Positions 39,568 through 47,413 of a stretch of 64,000 nt of DNA are shown here, one piece after another. The stretch's first letter is position 1. Each line of letters opens with the position of its first letter. The stretch is taken from positions 1 to 64,000 of the forward strand of contig NZ_JAAITI010000005.1 of assembly GCF_013304735.1 (NCBI RefSeq), written 5' to 3'. This DNA comes from Blautia luti (lineage in GTDB: Bacteria; Bacillota; Clostridia; Lachnospirales; Lachnospiraceae). Position numbers and translations under genes: made by a program. The notes below the pieces were generated by a model. It saw only the letters and a list, made by a program, of their open reading frames with translations, was not told the origin of the DNA and made no database searches.

Positions 39568-41493
39568 ATGAAATTCAATGCGATGTTTCAGCCGATCGAA
39601 ATCGGCCCTATGACAGTAAAGAACCGTTTCGTTGTTCCGCCAATGGGAAATAACTTTGCAAACACAGACGGAACTATGAGCGAGCAGTCCGCTGCATATT
39701 ATAAGGAAAGAGCAAAAGGTGGTTTCGGTTTAATCACCATCGAGGCTACCGTCGTTCACAAAGGTGCAAAAGGCGGCCCGCGTAAACCATGTCTCTATGA
39801 TGATTCCACCATCGAGAGCTTCCGCAAAGTCATCGACGGATGTCATGAGGAAGGTGCAAAAGTTTCCATCCAGCTTCAGAATGCAGGCCCGGAAGGAAAT
39901 GCAAAGAACGCAGGAGCACCGATCACAGCAGCAACAAGCATTCCATCAGTATGTGGCCGTGACATTCCGAAACAGCTTACAACGGAAGAAGTTTATGAGC
40001 TGATCAAAGGATACGGCGAGGCAGCAAGAAGAGCCATGGAAGCCGGCGCAGATGCTGTAGAGATCCATATGGCACACGGTTATCTGGTAAGTACATTCCT
40101 TTCTCCAAGAACAAACAAGAGAGTAGACGAGTTCGGCGGATGCTTTGAAAACCGTATGCGTTTCTCCCGCCTGATCATTGAGGAGATCAAGAAAACAACA
40201 CAGGGCAAGATCGCGATCCTCGCACGAATCAACTGTGCAGATGAGGTTCCGGGCGGTCTTGACATCCATGACAGTGCGGCAATCGCAGCATACCTGGAGA
40301 GCTGCGGACTGGATGCCATCCACGTATCCCGTGCCGTTCATATCAAAGATGAATTCATGTGGGCACCGACCGTTATCCACGGCGGATTCTCCGCATCAGA
40401 GGTTGAGGAGATCAAACGTGCGGTAAATATCCCGGTGATCACAGTTGGACGTTATACAGAGCCACAGTTTGCAGAACTGATGGTAAAAGAAGGAAGAGCA
40501 GACCTTGTGGCATTCGGACGTCAGAGCCTTGCAGATCCGGCTATGCCGAAAAAAGCACTGGAAGAGCGTCTGGAGGATATGACTCCATGTATCGCCTGTC
40601 TTCAGGGATGCGTCGCAAACATGTATGCAGGAAATCCGGTATGCTGTCTGACAAACCCATTCCTCGGCCATGAGGCAGAGCCCATCGAGAAAACAGAGAA
40701 TCCGAAGAAAGTTATGGTGATCGGTGGCGGTGTTGCAGGACTTTGTGCAGCATTTATCGCAAAAGAGAAAGGTCATGAAGTAACACTTTACGAGGCAGGA
40801 GATGTTCTCGGTGGAAACATGAGACTGGCTGCTTACCCGCCAGGAAAAGGTGATATCACAAACATGATCCGCAGCTACATCCACCGCTGCCAGAAAGACG
40901 GCGTTAAGATCGTGATGAGCTGCGAGGTAACTCCGGAGCTTATCAAAGAGGAAAAACCGGACAGCGTGATCATCGCAACTGGTTCCAAGACTCTGATCCT
41001 TCCGATCGAGGGAATCGACAACCCGGCCATCATCCACGGTTCAGACCTTCTGGACGGAAAGAGAGCAGCAGGCAAAAAAGTTCTCGTTGTCGGCGGCGGA
41101 ATGGTAGGATGCGAGACAGCTGCATTCTTAGGCGAGCAGGAGCATGATGTAACAGTTATCGAGTTCCGTGATACTGTAGGTGCAGACGTGATCCACGAGC
41201 ATAGAGTATATCTCATGAAAGATTTCGAGGACTACGGAATCAAAGAGATCACCGGAGCAAAGGTATGCAAATTCTATGAAGACGGTGTAGAGTACGAGAC
41301 AGCTGACGGAGTACGTCACGAGACAAGAGGATATGATTCTGTTATCCTTTCCATGGGATTCCGCAACTACAATCCACTGGAAGAAAAGATCAAAGATCTT
41401 GTACCTGAGACACACGTGATCGGAGATGCCATCCGTGCAAGACGTGCACTGGATGCAACAAAAGAGGCTTATGCCGTAGCTTCCAAACTTTGA
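39568..41493 (+). CDS. NADH:flavin oxidoreductase / 2-enoate reductase-like enzyme
   Basis: A 641-residue multi-cofactor reductase. Residues 1-335 are an Old-Yellow-Enzyme FMN barrel (FVVPPMGNN, EIHMAHGYLVS with H167 and H170). C341, C344, C348 and C359/C360 (CIACLQGC...CC) hold a [4Fe-4S] cluster, and two Rossmann motifs follow (VIGGGVAGLCAA, VVGGGMVGCETA) for FAD and NADH. The architecture is that of 2,4-dienoyl-CoA and 2-enoate reductases and bile-acid BaiCD/BaiH. Residue N105 replaces the usual His in the QLxHAG loop. Placed between the isomerase and a shikimate dehydrogenase, it may reduce the ring double bond of shikimate or 3-dehydroshikimate (inference). The spacing is 18 bp to the preceding gene. 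Confidence 0.9.
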   Translation: MKFNAMFQPIEIGPMTVKNRFVVPPMGNNFANTDGTMSEQSAAYYKERAKGGFGLITIEATVVHKGAKGGPRKPCLYDDSTIESFRKVIDGCHEEGAKVSIQLQNAGPEGNAKNAGAPITAATSIPSVCGRDIPKQLTTEEVYELIKGYGEAARRAMEAGADAVEIHMAHGYLVSTFLSPRTNKRVDEFGGCFENRMRFSRLIIEEIKKTTQGKIAILARINCADEVPGGLDIHDSAAIAAYLESCGLDAIHVSRAVHIKDEFMWAPTVIHGGFSASEVEEIKRAVNIPVITVGRYTEPQFAELMVKEGRADLVAFGRQSLADPAMPKKALEERLEDMTPCIACLQGCVANMYAGNPVCCLTNPFLGHEAEPIEKTENPKKVMVIGGGVAGLCAAFIAKEKGHEVTLYEAGDVLGGNMRLAAYPPGKGDITNMIRSYIHRCQKDGVKIVMSCEVTPELIKEEKPDSVIIATGSKTLILPIEGIDNPAIIHGSDLLDGKRAAGKKVLVVGGGMVGCETAAFLGEQEHDVTVIEFRDTVGADVIHEHRVYLMKDFEDYGIKEITGAKVCKFYEDGVEYETADGVRHETRGYDSVILSMGFRNYNPLEEKIKDLVPETHVIGDAIRARRALDATKEAYAVASKL

Positions 41494-41659
41494 TCAGATA
41501 TCTGTCTGAGAGCGTTACCAGCTATCGGATCGTATCATACAAAAAGAAAATAAAAGTCCAATAAAAAGGACAGTATAAAAATCAAAAAGACGTTGTGGCA
41601 GGCACCTGGAAAGACACTTCCGGTGTCTGTCAATGGGAAAATGCAGGAGGTAATAAGAA

Positions 41660-42541
41660 ATGGAACAGAGAATTAAAGGAACAACTGGTTTACTCGCACT
41701 GATCGGAAGCCCGGTAGGACATTCAGGAAGCCCGGCTATGTACAACTTCAGCTTCCAGTACCATAACCTGGACTATGCTTACATGGCATTCGATATCAAA
41801 GAGGATCAGGTTCCGGCAGCTCTTGATGCAATGCGCCTTTTCAAAATGAGAGGATGCAACGTAACCATGCCTTGCAAGAACAAAGTAGCTCAGTGTGTAG
41901 ACGAGCTTTCACCGGCAGCAAAGATCATCGGTGCTGTAAACACTATTGTTAATGAGGATGGAAAACTTGTAGGACATATCACAGACGGTATCGGATTTGT
42001 CCGCAACTTAAAAGAGCACGGCGTTGACGTAAAAGGCAAAAAGATGGTAGTTCTTGGAGCAGGTGGAGCAGCTACAGCTCTTACTGTACAGTGTGCCCTT
42101 GACGGAGCAGCATCCATCGCGATCTTTAATCCGAACGATCCATTCCTTGAAAGAGCAAAAGGAACAGCAGAGAAGCTTGCAAAAGAAGTACCGGACTGCA
42201 AAGTAAGCGTATACTGCCTTGACGATCAGGACAAACTGAGAGAAGAGATCGCAAACGCAGATATCCTTGCAAACGGAACACTTGCAGGTATGAAACCGCA
42301 TGACGACCTTACACTGGTTGACAAATCCATGTTCCATAAAGATCTTGTTGTTGCTGACTGCGTATACAATCCTGCAGAGACAAGAATGGTAAAAGAAGCA
42401 AAAGAGGCAGGTGTAAAACTTGCAGTAGGTGGAAAAGGAATGCTTCTGTGGCAGGGTGCTGAGTCCTATAAACTGTACACAGGACTTGAGATGCCGACAG
42501 ATGAGTACCAGAAATTCCAGGCTGAGAACGAAGGGAAATAA
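41660..42541 (+). CDS. aroE: YdiB-like quinate/shikimate dehydrogenase (first copy)
   Basis: A 293-residue shikimate dehydrogenase-family protein much closer in pattern to E. coli YdiB than to AroE: YMAFDI, FKMRGCNVTMPCKN, DELSPAAKIIGAVNTIVN and GMLLWQGAE. Substrate-binding S22/S24 (HSGSP) and the catalytic pair K73 and D109 are kept, with GAGGAATA as the dinucleotide site. The family motif NTDG reads ITDG here. YdiB oxidises quinate and shikimate with NAD or NADP. The next gene is a YdiN-like MFS carrier, echoing the E. coli ydiN-ydiB-aroD order. A 166-bp gap separates it from the reductase gene, without a terminator. Confidence 0.93.
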   Translation: MEQRIKGTTGLLALIGSPVGHSGSPAMYNFSFQYHNLDYAYMAFDIKEDQVPAALDAMRLFKMRGCNVTMPCKNKVAQCVDELSPAAKIIGAVNTIVNEDGKLVGHITDGIGFVRNLKEHGVDVKGKKMVVLGAGGAATALTVQCALDGAASIAIFNPNDPFLERAKGTAEKLAKEVPDCKVSVYCLDDQDKLREEIANADILANGTLAGMKPHDDLTLVDKSMFHKDLVVADCVYNPAETRMVKEAKEAGVKLAVGGKGMLLWQGAESYKLYTGLEMPTDEYQKFQAENEGK

Positions 42542-42546
42542 GAATC

Positions 42547-43746
42547 ATGAGCCAGACAGGTAAGAAAAACTTAGTGATTACTTCTATCGCACTGTATTTT
42601 ACATACTTCATCCACGGAATCGGAGCTTCCATCATGGGCCAGTACAAGCCGGAGCTTGCAGCTCACTGGGGAGCAAAGGCTTTAAGTGATGGAACTATGG
42701 ATGTCAGCATGGTAGTATCTGTAATTGCTGCACTTGGACTTGGAAGACTGATCTCGCTTCCGTTTTCCGGTCCCCTGTCCGACAAATTCGGACGCAGATT
42801 AAGCGGAATCATCGGTGTGATCTGTTATGCAGCATACTTTATGGGGATCGCATTTGCTCCATCTATGGGAGTTGCCTACGCCTTTGCCATTGTAGGCGGT
42901 ATCGCAAACTCCTTCCTGGACACCTGCGTAAGCCCTACATGTATGGAGATCTATGTAAACAATCCTTCTGTGGCGAACCTGTTTACAAAATTCTCCATGT
43001 GTATCAGCCAGTTCCTGCTTCCTTTCCTCATTGGATTCGTATCAGCGGCCAATATGTCCTACAGAACCATCTTTATCGTTGCAGGTGCTGCGATCTTTAT
43101 TGATGGAATCCTGATCCTGTTCCTGCCATTCCCTGACAGAAATACAGCAGGTGCGGCAAAGAAAGAAAAAACAAAATTAAAGATCACTCCTGCGGCAATT
43201 GCGGCGATCCTCATCGGATTTACAAGTTCTTCCACATTCATGCTGTGGCTGAACTGTAACCAGGAACTTGGAAAACTTTACAACTTAAGTGATCCGTCCA
43301 AGATCCAGTCCTTCTACGCAGTAGGAACTTTTGCAGCGATCCTGTGTTCCTCCGTATTTATCAAAAAAGGACTGAAAGAGATCAACATCCTGATCATCTA
43401 TCCGCTGATCTCCTTTATCATGCTGGGACTGTGCTACTTTATCCAGAACCCGACCATCTGTCTCGTTGGTGGATTTGTCATCGGTTTCGCAGGTGCAGGC
43501 GGAGTGCTTCAGCTGGCTGTTTCCACAACCGCTGAGTTTTTCCCGGAGAACAAGGGAACTGCAACATCCATGGTTATGATCGCATCCAGTGTTGCAAACT
43601 ATACGATCCTGACATTGGCAGGTTATATCACAAAAACTGCCGGAACCAGCGCTCCGAGAATGATCCTGCTTCTTAACATGGCAGTGACATTCGTTGGAAT
43701 CCTTCTTGCACTGTTCGTCAAGATGAACCGTGGAAAAGAGGCCTGA
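42547..43746 (+). CDS. MFS transporter, YdiM/YdiN-like, candidate quinate/shikimate carrier
   Basis: A 399-residue, twelve-helix major facilitator protein. The helix 2-3 loop reads GPLSDKFGRRLSG, the MFS signature, and the central loop (about 200-215) is Lys-rich. N-terminal YFTYFIHGIGASIMGQYKP and the gene neighbourhood resemble the uncharacterised E. coli YdiM/YdiN carriers encoded beside ydiB and aroD. It lies 5 bp after the YdiB-like gene, so it is translated in the same operon and probably imports quinate, shikimate or a related cyclohexane carboxylate. The substrate is inferred only from context. Confidence 0.85.
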   Translation: MSQTGKKNLVITSIALYFTYFIHGIGASIMGQYKPELAAHWGAKALSDGTMDVSMVVSVIAALGLGRLISLPFSGPLSDKFGRRLSGIIGVICYAAYFMGIAFAPSMGVAYAFAIVGGIANSFLDTCVSPTCMEIYVNNPSVANLFTKFSMCISQFLLPFLIGFVSAANMSYRTIFIVAGAAIFIDGILILFLPFPDRNTAGAAKKEKTKLKITPAAIAAILIGFTSSSTFMLWLNCNQELGKLYNLSDPSKIQSFYAVGTFAAILCSSVFIKKGLKEINILIIYPLISFIMLGLCYFIQNPTICLVGGFVIGFAGAGGVLQLAVSTTAEFFPENKGTATSMVMIASSVANYTILTLAGYITKTAGTSAPRMILLLNMAVTFVGILLALFVKMNRGKEA

Positions 43747-43940
43747 GACAGGGTGAAATAAGTGAATAATTGTATGGATTCAGACGAAGATGACTGAATC
43801 TATGCAAATCAAAGTTCCAATTCGGGAACAATTCCCGGGTTGGACTTTGCCGTTTCTGAAAATGTTTGTTAATTAACAAACTTCCAGAACAGAAGATACT
43901 ATATATGTATTATCAAAAAAACTGACAAAGGAGAATCGTT
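43747..43940 (+). promoter_or_regulatory. Intergenic region with two hairpins and a perfect 18-bp palindrome
   Basis: GATTCAG/CTGAATC (43777-43800) and a larger hairpin (43810-43849, CAAAGTTCCAA with TTGGACTTTG and inner CGGGAA/TTCCCG) follow the MFS gene without a T-tract. At 43864-43881 is GTTTGTTAATTAACAAAC, a perfect palindrome made of Rex-type half-sites without the usual 4-bp spacer. It lies about 60 bp before the permease gene and looks like an operator. No convincing -35/-10 pair is seen. Confidence 0.5.
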
Positions 43941-45332
43941 ATGGCGCGTGCAGCAAGACAGAGAAGAGAAAACGAACTGCCCTACATTCCGTTTGGGCCA
44001 TTTCAGATTCGTCTTCCCTTTATTCACTACAAACTTGAGTCCGTAGAGTTTATCCAGGGTCTGATCCTTGGTGTTACGGCACTGGCGGCTGTCCCTTATC
44101 TGGAACAGTATCTGGGGCTGCCTTATGAGCTGGCATGGAGCTGTGTGATCATAGAGACCATGCTGTATATGCTACACAGTTTACTTGGTGATCCGGTAGT
44201 TCCCGGATGGATCACGCCGACCCTTCCGCTGACTATCGTATTCCTGGAAGGCTTTCCTCTGGGAAAAGAGCGTATCCAGGCAATGATCGCCCTGCAGATG
44301 CTGGTTGGTCTTGTGTTCATATTTATGGGCGTTACCAAACTTGCGGATAAATTTGTCCATGCTGTACCGGATTCCGTCAAGGGTGGAATCCTTCTTGCTG
44401 CGCCGGTTACGGTTATGGCAGGACAGCTGGGAGAGGGCGGCAACATGCATAAATATCCTCTGGCAATCGTTGCCGGTGTTGGTCTTCTGATCCTGATCAG
44501 CTTTTCCGACAAATATCAGGAAAAGAGACAGCATAATAAATTTCTGGATCTTGTTGCCCGGTACGGAAATCTTTTCCCGTATCTGATTGCTATGGTGGTA
44601 GGACTTCTTGTTGGAGAACTGGATAAACCGGGACTTGAGATCGGAACTTTTATCAAGATCCCGCAGTTTAAAGAGATCATCTCACAGGTAAGTATCTTCG
44701 GTGTGGGGATCCCGCCACTTTCCATGTTTATCAAGGCTCTTCCGCTGGCACTTGTATGTTATGTGATCGCGTTTGGTGATTTTGTTACCACAGAGACACT
44801 TGTCACAGAGGCGCGTCAGTCCAGAGATGATGAGTACATTGATTTCAATTCCAGCCGCTCCAACCTGGTCAGCGGTCTTCGAAATCTGATCCTTTCCATC
44901 ATCGCACCGTTCCCGCCGCTTTCCGGTCCGTTATGGGTTGGCATGACAGTATCTGTCTCTATTCGCTACAAAGAAGGAAAGAAAGCCATGAAATCTCTTC
45001 TTGGCGGTATGGCATCCTTCCGTATTGCAACTTTTTTAAGTGTGCTGATCATTCCGGTTGTAAGTTTCTTCCGGCCGATCTTCGGAGTTGGTTCTTCCAT
45101 CACTCTGATGTTCCAGGCGTTTGTCTGTGCAAGGATCGGTATGGATTACTGTAAGACAGACCGTGACAAGATGATTGCCGGTGTTATGGCAGCTGTCCTT
45201 GCAACCCAGGGAACTGCATGGGCATCCGCATGGGCGCTGGCTGTAGGTTTCGGACTGAACATTTTCCTTTCCAACTGGGATCCCAGGAAAAAAGCTCAGG
45301 AAACTGCCATTGAGGAAAAAGCTGAGAAATAA
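43941..45332 (+). CDS. NCS2-like (nucleobase/solute carrier 23 family) permease
   Basis: A 463-residue, hydrophobic permease with around twelve to fourteen segments and the NCS2/SLC23 look: PYELAWSCVIIETMLYMLHS, PGWITPTLPLTIVFLEGFP, AFGDFVTTETL in the substrate region and FPPLSGPLWVGM. Classic members move xanthine, uracil or ascorbate. Here it follows the YdiB-MFS genes and faces aroD, with no purine or pyrimidine genes nearby, so a carboxylated cyclitol or aromatic acid is a reasonable alternative substrate. The polar N-terminus (RAARQRRENE) is cytoplasmic. The substrate is uncertain. Confidence 0.75.
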   Translation: MARAARQRRENELPYIPFGPFQIRLPFIHYKLESVEFIQGLILGVTALAAVPYLEQYLGLPYELAWSCVIIETMLYMLHSLLGDPVVPGWITPTLPLTIVFLEGFPLGKERIQAMIALQMLVGLVFIFMGVTKLADKFVHAVPDSVKGGILLAAPVTVMAGQLGEGGNMHKYPLAIVAGVGLLILISFSDKYQEKRQHNKFLDLVARYGNLFPYLIAMVVGLLVGELDKPGLEIGTFIKIPQFKEIISQVSIFGVGIPPLSMFIKALPLALVCYVIAFGDFVTTETLVTEARQSRDDEYIDFNSSRSNLVSGLRNLILSIIAPFPPLSGPLWVGMTVSVSIRYKEGKKAMKSLLGGMASFRIATFLSVLIIPVVSFFRPIFGVGSSITLMFQAFVCARIGMDYCKTDRDKMIAGVMAAVLATQGTAWASAWALAVGFGLNIFLSNWDPRKKAQETAIEEKAEK

Positions 45333-45356
45333 TAAATAAAGTTACAAAAGATAAGA

Positions 45357-45397
45357 AAAGAGGAACTGCACTGGATGGGTCAGCGCAGTTCCTCTTT
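45357..45397. terminator. Bidirectional terminator between permease and aroD
   Basis: AAAGAGGAACTGC pairs exactly with GCAGTTCCTCTTT between the two convergent operons. The 120 bp to the aroD stop hold one promoter-like pair on the plus strand (TTTACG 45440, TATAAT 45462) and no gene. Confidence 0.9.
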
Positions 45398-45520
45398 TTG
45401 GGTCATGAGATTTGTTTTTGTTACAAAATAGATTTGCTATTTACGGGATTAAAATCTGGTCTATAATTTACGTTCTTTCTTAAACGAAGCCGTAGATCCT
45501 TTCAATGGGAGGTTACGGGA

Positions 45521-46282
45521 TCACAGGCTTTTGTGGATAATGTCAAGAACCTGTTCAAGTTCGCTGACATTGATCTGTCCCGGTGCGGAAGCTTTGGTAG
45601 CTGCACCGAAGGTAAGGGCGGAACCGAAGGTTTCGCCGGCGAGACGGCTGACAACACCTGTACCTGCCATGGACATGGTAATGATCGGGCGGTCGGCGAA
45701 CTGCTGGGACATTTCCAGCGTGGCACTTAAGAGTGTAAGCACGTCCTGTTTGTTTCTTGGCATAACAGCCATTTTCGGGATATCTGCGCCATAGTCCTGC
45801 ATCATGCGAAGACGGCGCACGATCTCATCTTTCTCAGGAGTTGCGTCAAAATCATGGTTGGAAGCGATGACCTTTACGCCATAGCTGTGTGCTTCCTGGA
45901 TCATGCATTTTACGATCTCCTCGCCTGTGAAGGCTTCTACATCAATGAGATCTACATAGCCGCTTTTTGCGACAGCCATGTTGAGGGCTTTGTAATCTTC
46001 GTTGGAGATTGCTTTTTCTCCGCCTTCTTTTGCAGTACGGAAGGTGAAAAGAATCGGAGTGTCCTTTAAAACGGTCTGGAGATCTTTTGCCACATCCAGA
46101 ACCTTGTCTGTGTCAAAAACATCTTCGAACCAGTCAACACGCCACTCTACAACGTCTACGGGGATTCTTGCGAAGGTTCCTGCCTCAAGAAGGATATCTT
46201 CTTTTGTTTGTCCAACGATCGGGACACAGATTTTCGGCCTGCCTTCTCCGATTGTGATATTTCTTACCTGAACTGTTTTCAT
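45521..46282 (-). CDS. aroD: 3-dehydroquinate dehydratase, type I
   Basis: A 253-residue type I dehydroquinase. It forms a Schiff base through K170 (IPKMAVMP) with H143 (SNHDFD) as general acid/base, exactly the residue numbers of the Salmonella and E. coli enzymes. E86 in FRTAKEGGE and the SMAGTGVVSRLAGETFGSA block are present. It interconverts 3-dehydroquinate and 3-dehydroshikimate. The start at 46282 follows AAAGGA. An upstream ATG at 46321 would overlap the next gene. It is the last gene of a minus-strand operon with a YdiB-like dehydrogenase and an enoate reductase-like gene. Confidence 0.96.
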   Translation of the reverse strand: MKTVQVRNITIGEGRPKICVPIVGQTKEDILLEAGTFARIPVDVVEWRVDWFEDVFDTDKVLDVAKDLQTVLKDTPILFTFRTAKEGGEKAISNEDYKALNMAVAKSGYVDLIDVEAFTGEEIVKCMIQEAHSYGVKVIASNHDFDATPEKDEIVRRLRMMQDYGADIPKMAVMPRNKQDVLTLLSATLEMSQQFADRPIITMSMAGTGVVSRLAGETFGSALTFGAATKASAPGQINVSELEQVLDIIHKSL

Positions 46283-46313
46283 AATGGTCCTTTCCGATAC
46301 GGATGGGATTTTA

Positions 46314-47192
46314 TCAGTCATCGTATCTGATGTTAAGAATCTCTTTCATATGCTCGATCGGCATCGGCTCGCCGGTCCACAGTTCAAATGCAGCGGAGCC
46401 CTGGAAAAGCATCATGCCAAGGCCGTTCATTGTCTTGCAGCCAACTTCCTTTGCCATGGAACGCATAGCAGTTTCAAGAGGAGAGTAAGGCACGTCAACA
46501 ACGATAAGCTCCGGACGGAAGTAAGACTTGTCAGGAACAACGGACTGACCTTCCAGCGGTTTCATTCCAACACCTGTCGCATTTACGAAAATATAACTGT
46601 CAGCCATTTCTTTTTTCAGCTGGTCAAGATCTGCCAGATCATAGAGAACAGCATGGCTTGAAGTTCTGGTGTTGATCTTTTCTACCGTAGATACTGCACG
46701 GTCCCAGAATTCATCTTTGCGGTTGAAGATCACGATCTCGCCTACACCGTCAAGTGCTGCCTGGATCTCGATAGCAGTTGCGGCACCACCTGCACCTACG
46801 ATGGTCATTTTCTTTCCGATGGCGTCGATGTTATTGTCTTTCAGTGCTGCCATAAATCCGATACCGTCTGTGATATGGCCTGTAAGATGACCATGATCAT
46901 TAACGATGGTGTTTACAGCGCCGCACATTTCTGCTGCCGGTGAAAGCTCGTCAAGGTACTGGCCTACTAGAGTTTTGTTCGGCATGGAAACGTTAGAACC
47001 TCTCATTTTCAGAGTACGGATGGCTTTTACAGCATCCTCGATCTCGTCTGCGCCAACCTCAAATGCAAGGTATGCATAATCATAGCCAAGCTTTGCGAAA
47101 GCCTCATTCTGCATGGCCGGTGAGCTGGAGTGACGGATCGGATATGCCATAAGACCGATCAGTTCGGTATGTCCTGTGATTCTTTCTGACAT
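46314..47192 (-). CDS. aroE: YdiB-like quinate/shikimate dehydrogenase (second copy)
   Basis: A 292-residue paralogue of the 41660 gene. HSSSP binds the carboxylate, and K73 (NVSMPNKT) and D109 are the catalytic pair. The NAD(P) loop is GAGGAATA and the C-terminal block GMMLFQGSAAFELWTG. As in the first copy, the usual NTDG reads ITDG. Having two YdiB-type genes next to one dehydratase suggests that one acts on quinate and the other on shikimate, or that they differ in cofactor. That assignment is inference. It lies 31 bp upstream of the aroD start, with GAGGAG before its ATG. Confidence 0.93.
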   Translation of the reverse strand: MSERITGHTELIGLMAYPIRHSSSPAMQNEAFAKLGYDYAYLAFEVGADEIEDAVKAIRTLKMRGSNVSMPNKTLVGQYLDELSPAAEMCGAVNTIVNDHGHLTGHITDGIGFMAALKDNNIDAIGKKMTIVGAGGAATAIEIQAALDGVGEIVIFNRKDEFWDRAVSTVEKINTRTSSHAVLYDLADLDQLKKEMADSYIFVNATGVGMKPLEGQSVVPDKSYFRPELIVVDVPYSPLETAMRSMAKEVGCKTMNGLGMMLFQGSAAFELWTGEPMPIEHMKEILNIRYDD

Positions 47193-47413
47193 GGTAATAA
47201 CTCCTCTCGTTGGTAAAATCTGGATGAAGATTTGTCTTTTTTAAACCTCCCGCCACATAGATCTGAAGAAGCTGTGGACATCTCCGAACGGCTGCGGGGG
47301 AGGAAGACGTGGAAAATCTATGTTACGGATCACCGAGTGAACTGTAACAGATCTATATACACTTTCCGGTAGAAGGATGGAAATGTTCCCGGAAAGGGTA
47401 TAGCGGAAAAATA
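47193..47413 (-). promoter_or_regulatory. Gap between enoate reductase and dehydrogenase genes, with inverted repeats
   Basis: The 221-bp gap holds TGTTAC (47321-47326) facing GTAACA (47344-47349), and nearby ACATAGATCTG (about 47255) and AGATCTATA (about 47350) motifs that resemble the cluster's LysR boxes in a looser form. It may contain a secondary promoter or processing site. I see no clear terminator or hexamer pair. Confidence 0.35.

Noticed and set aside
43864-43881. Palindrome GTTTGTTAATTAACAAAC called as a standard Rex site
   Set aside because: The two half-sites are directly joined without the 4-bp spacer of the Rex consensus, so I list it only as a palindromic operator candidate.
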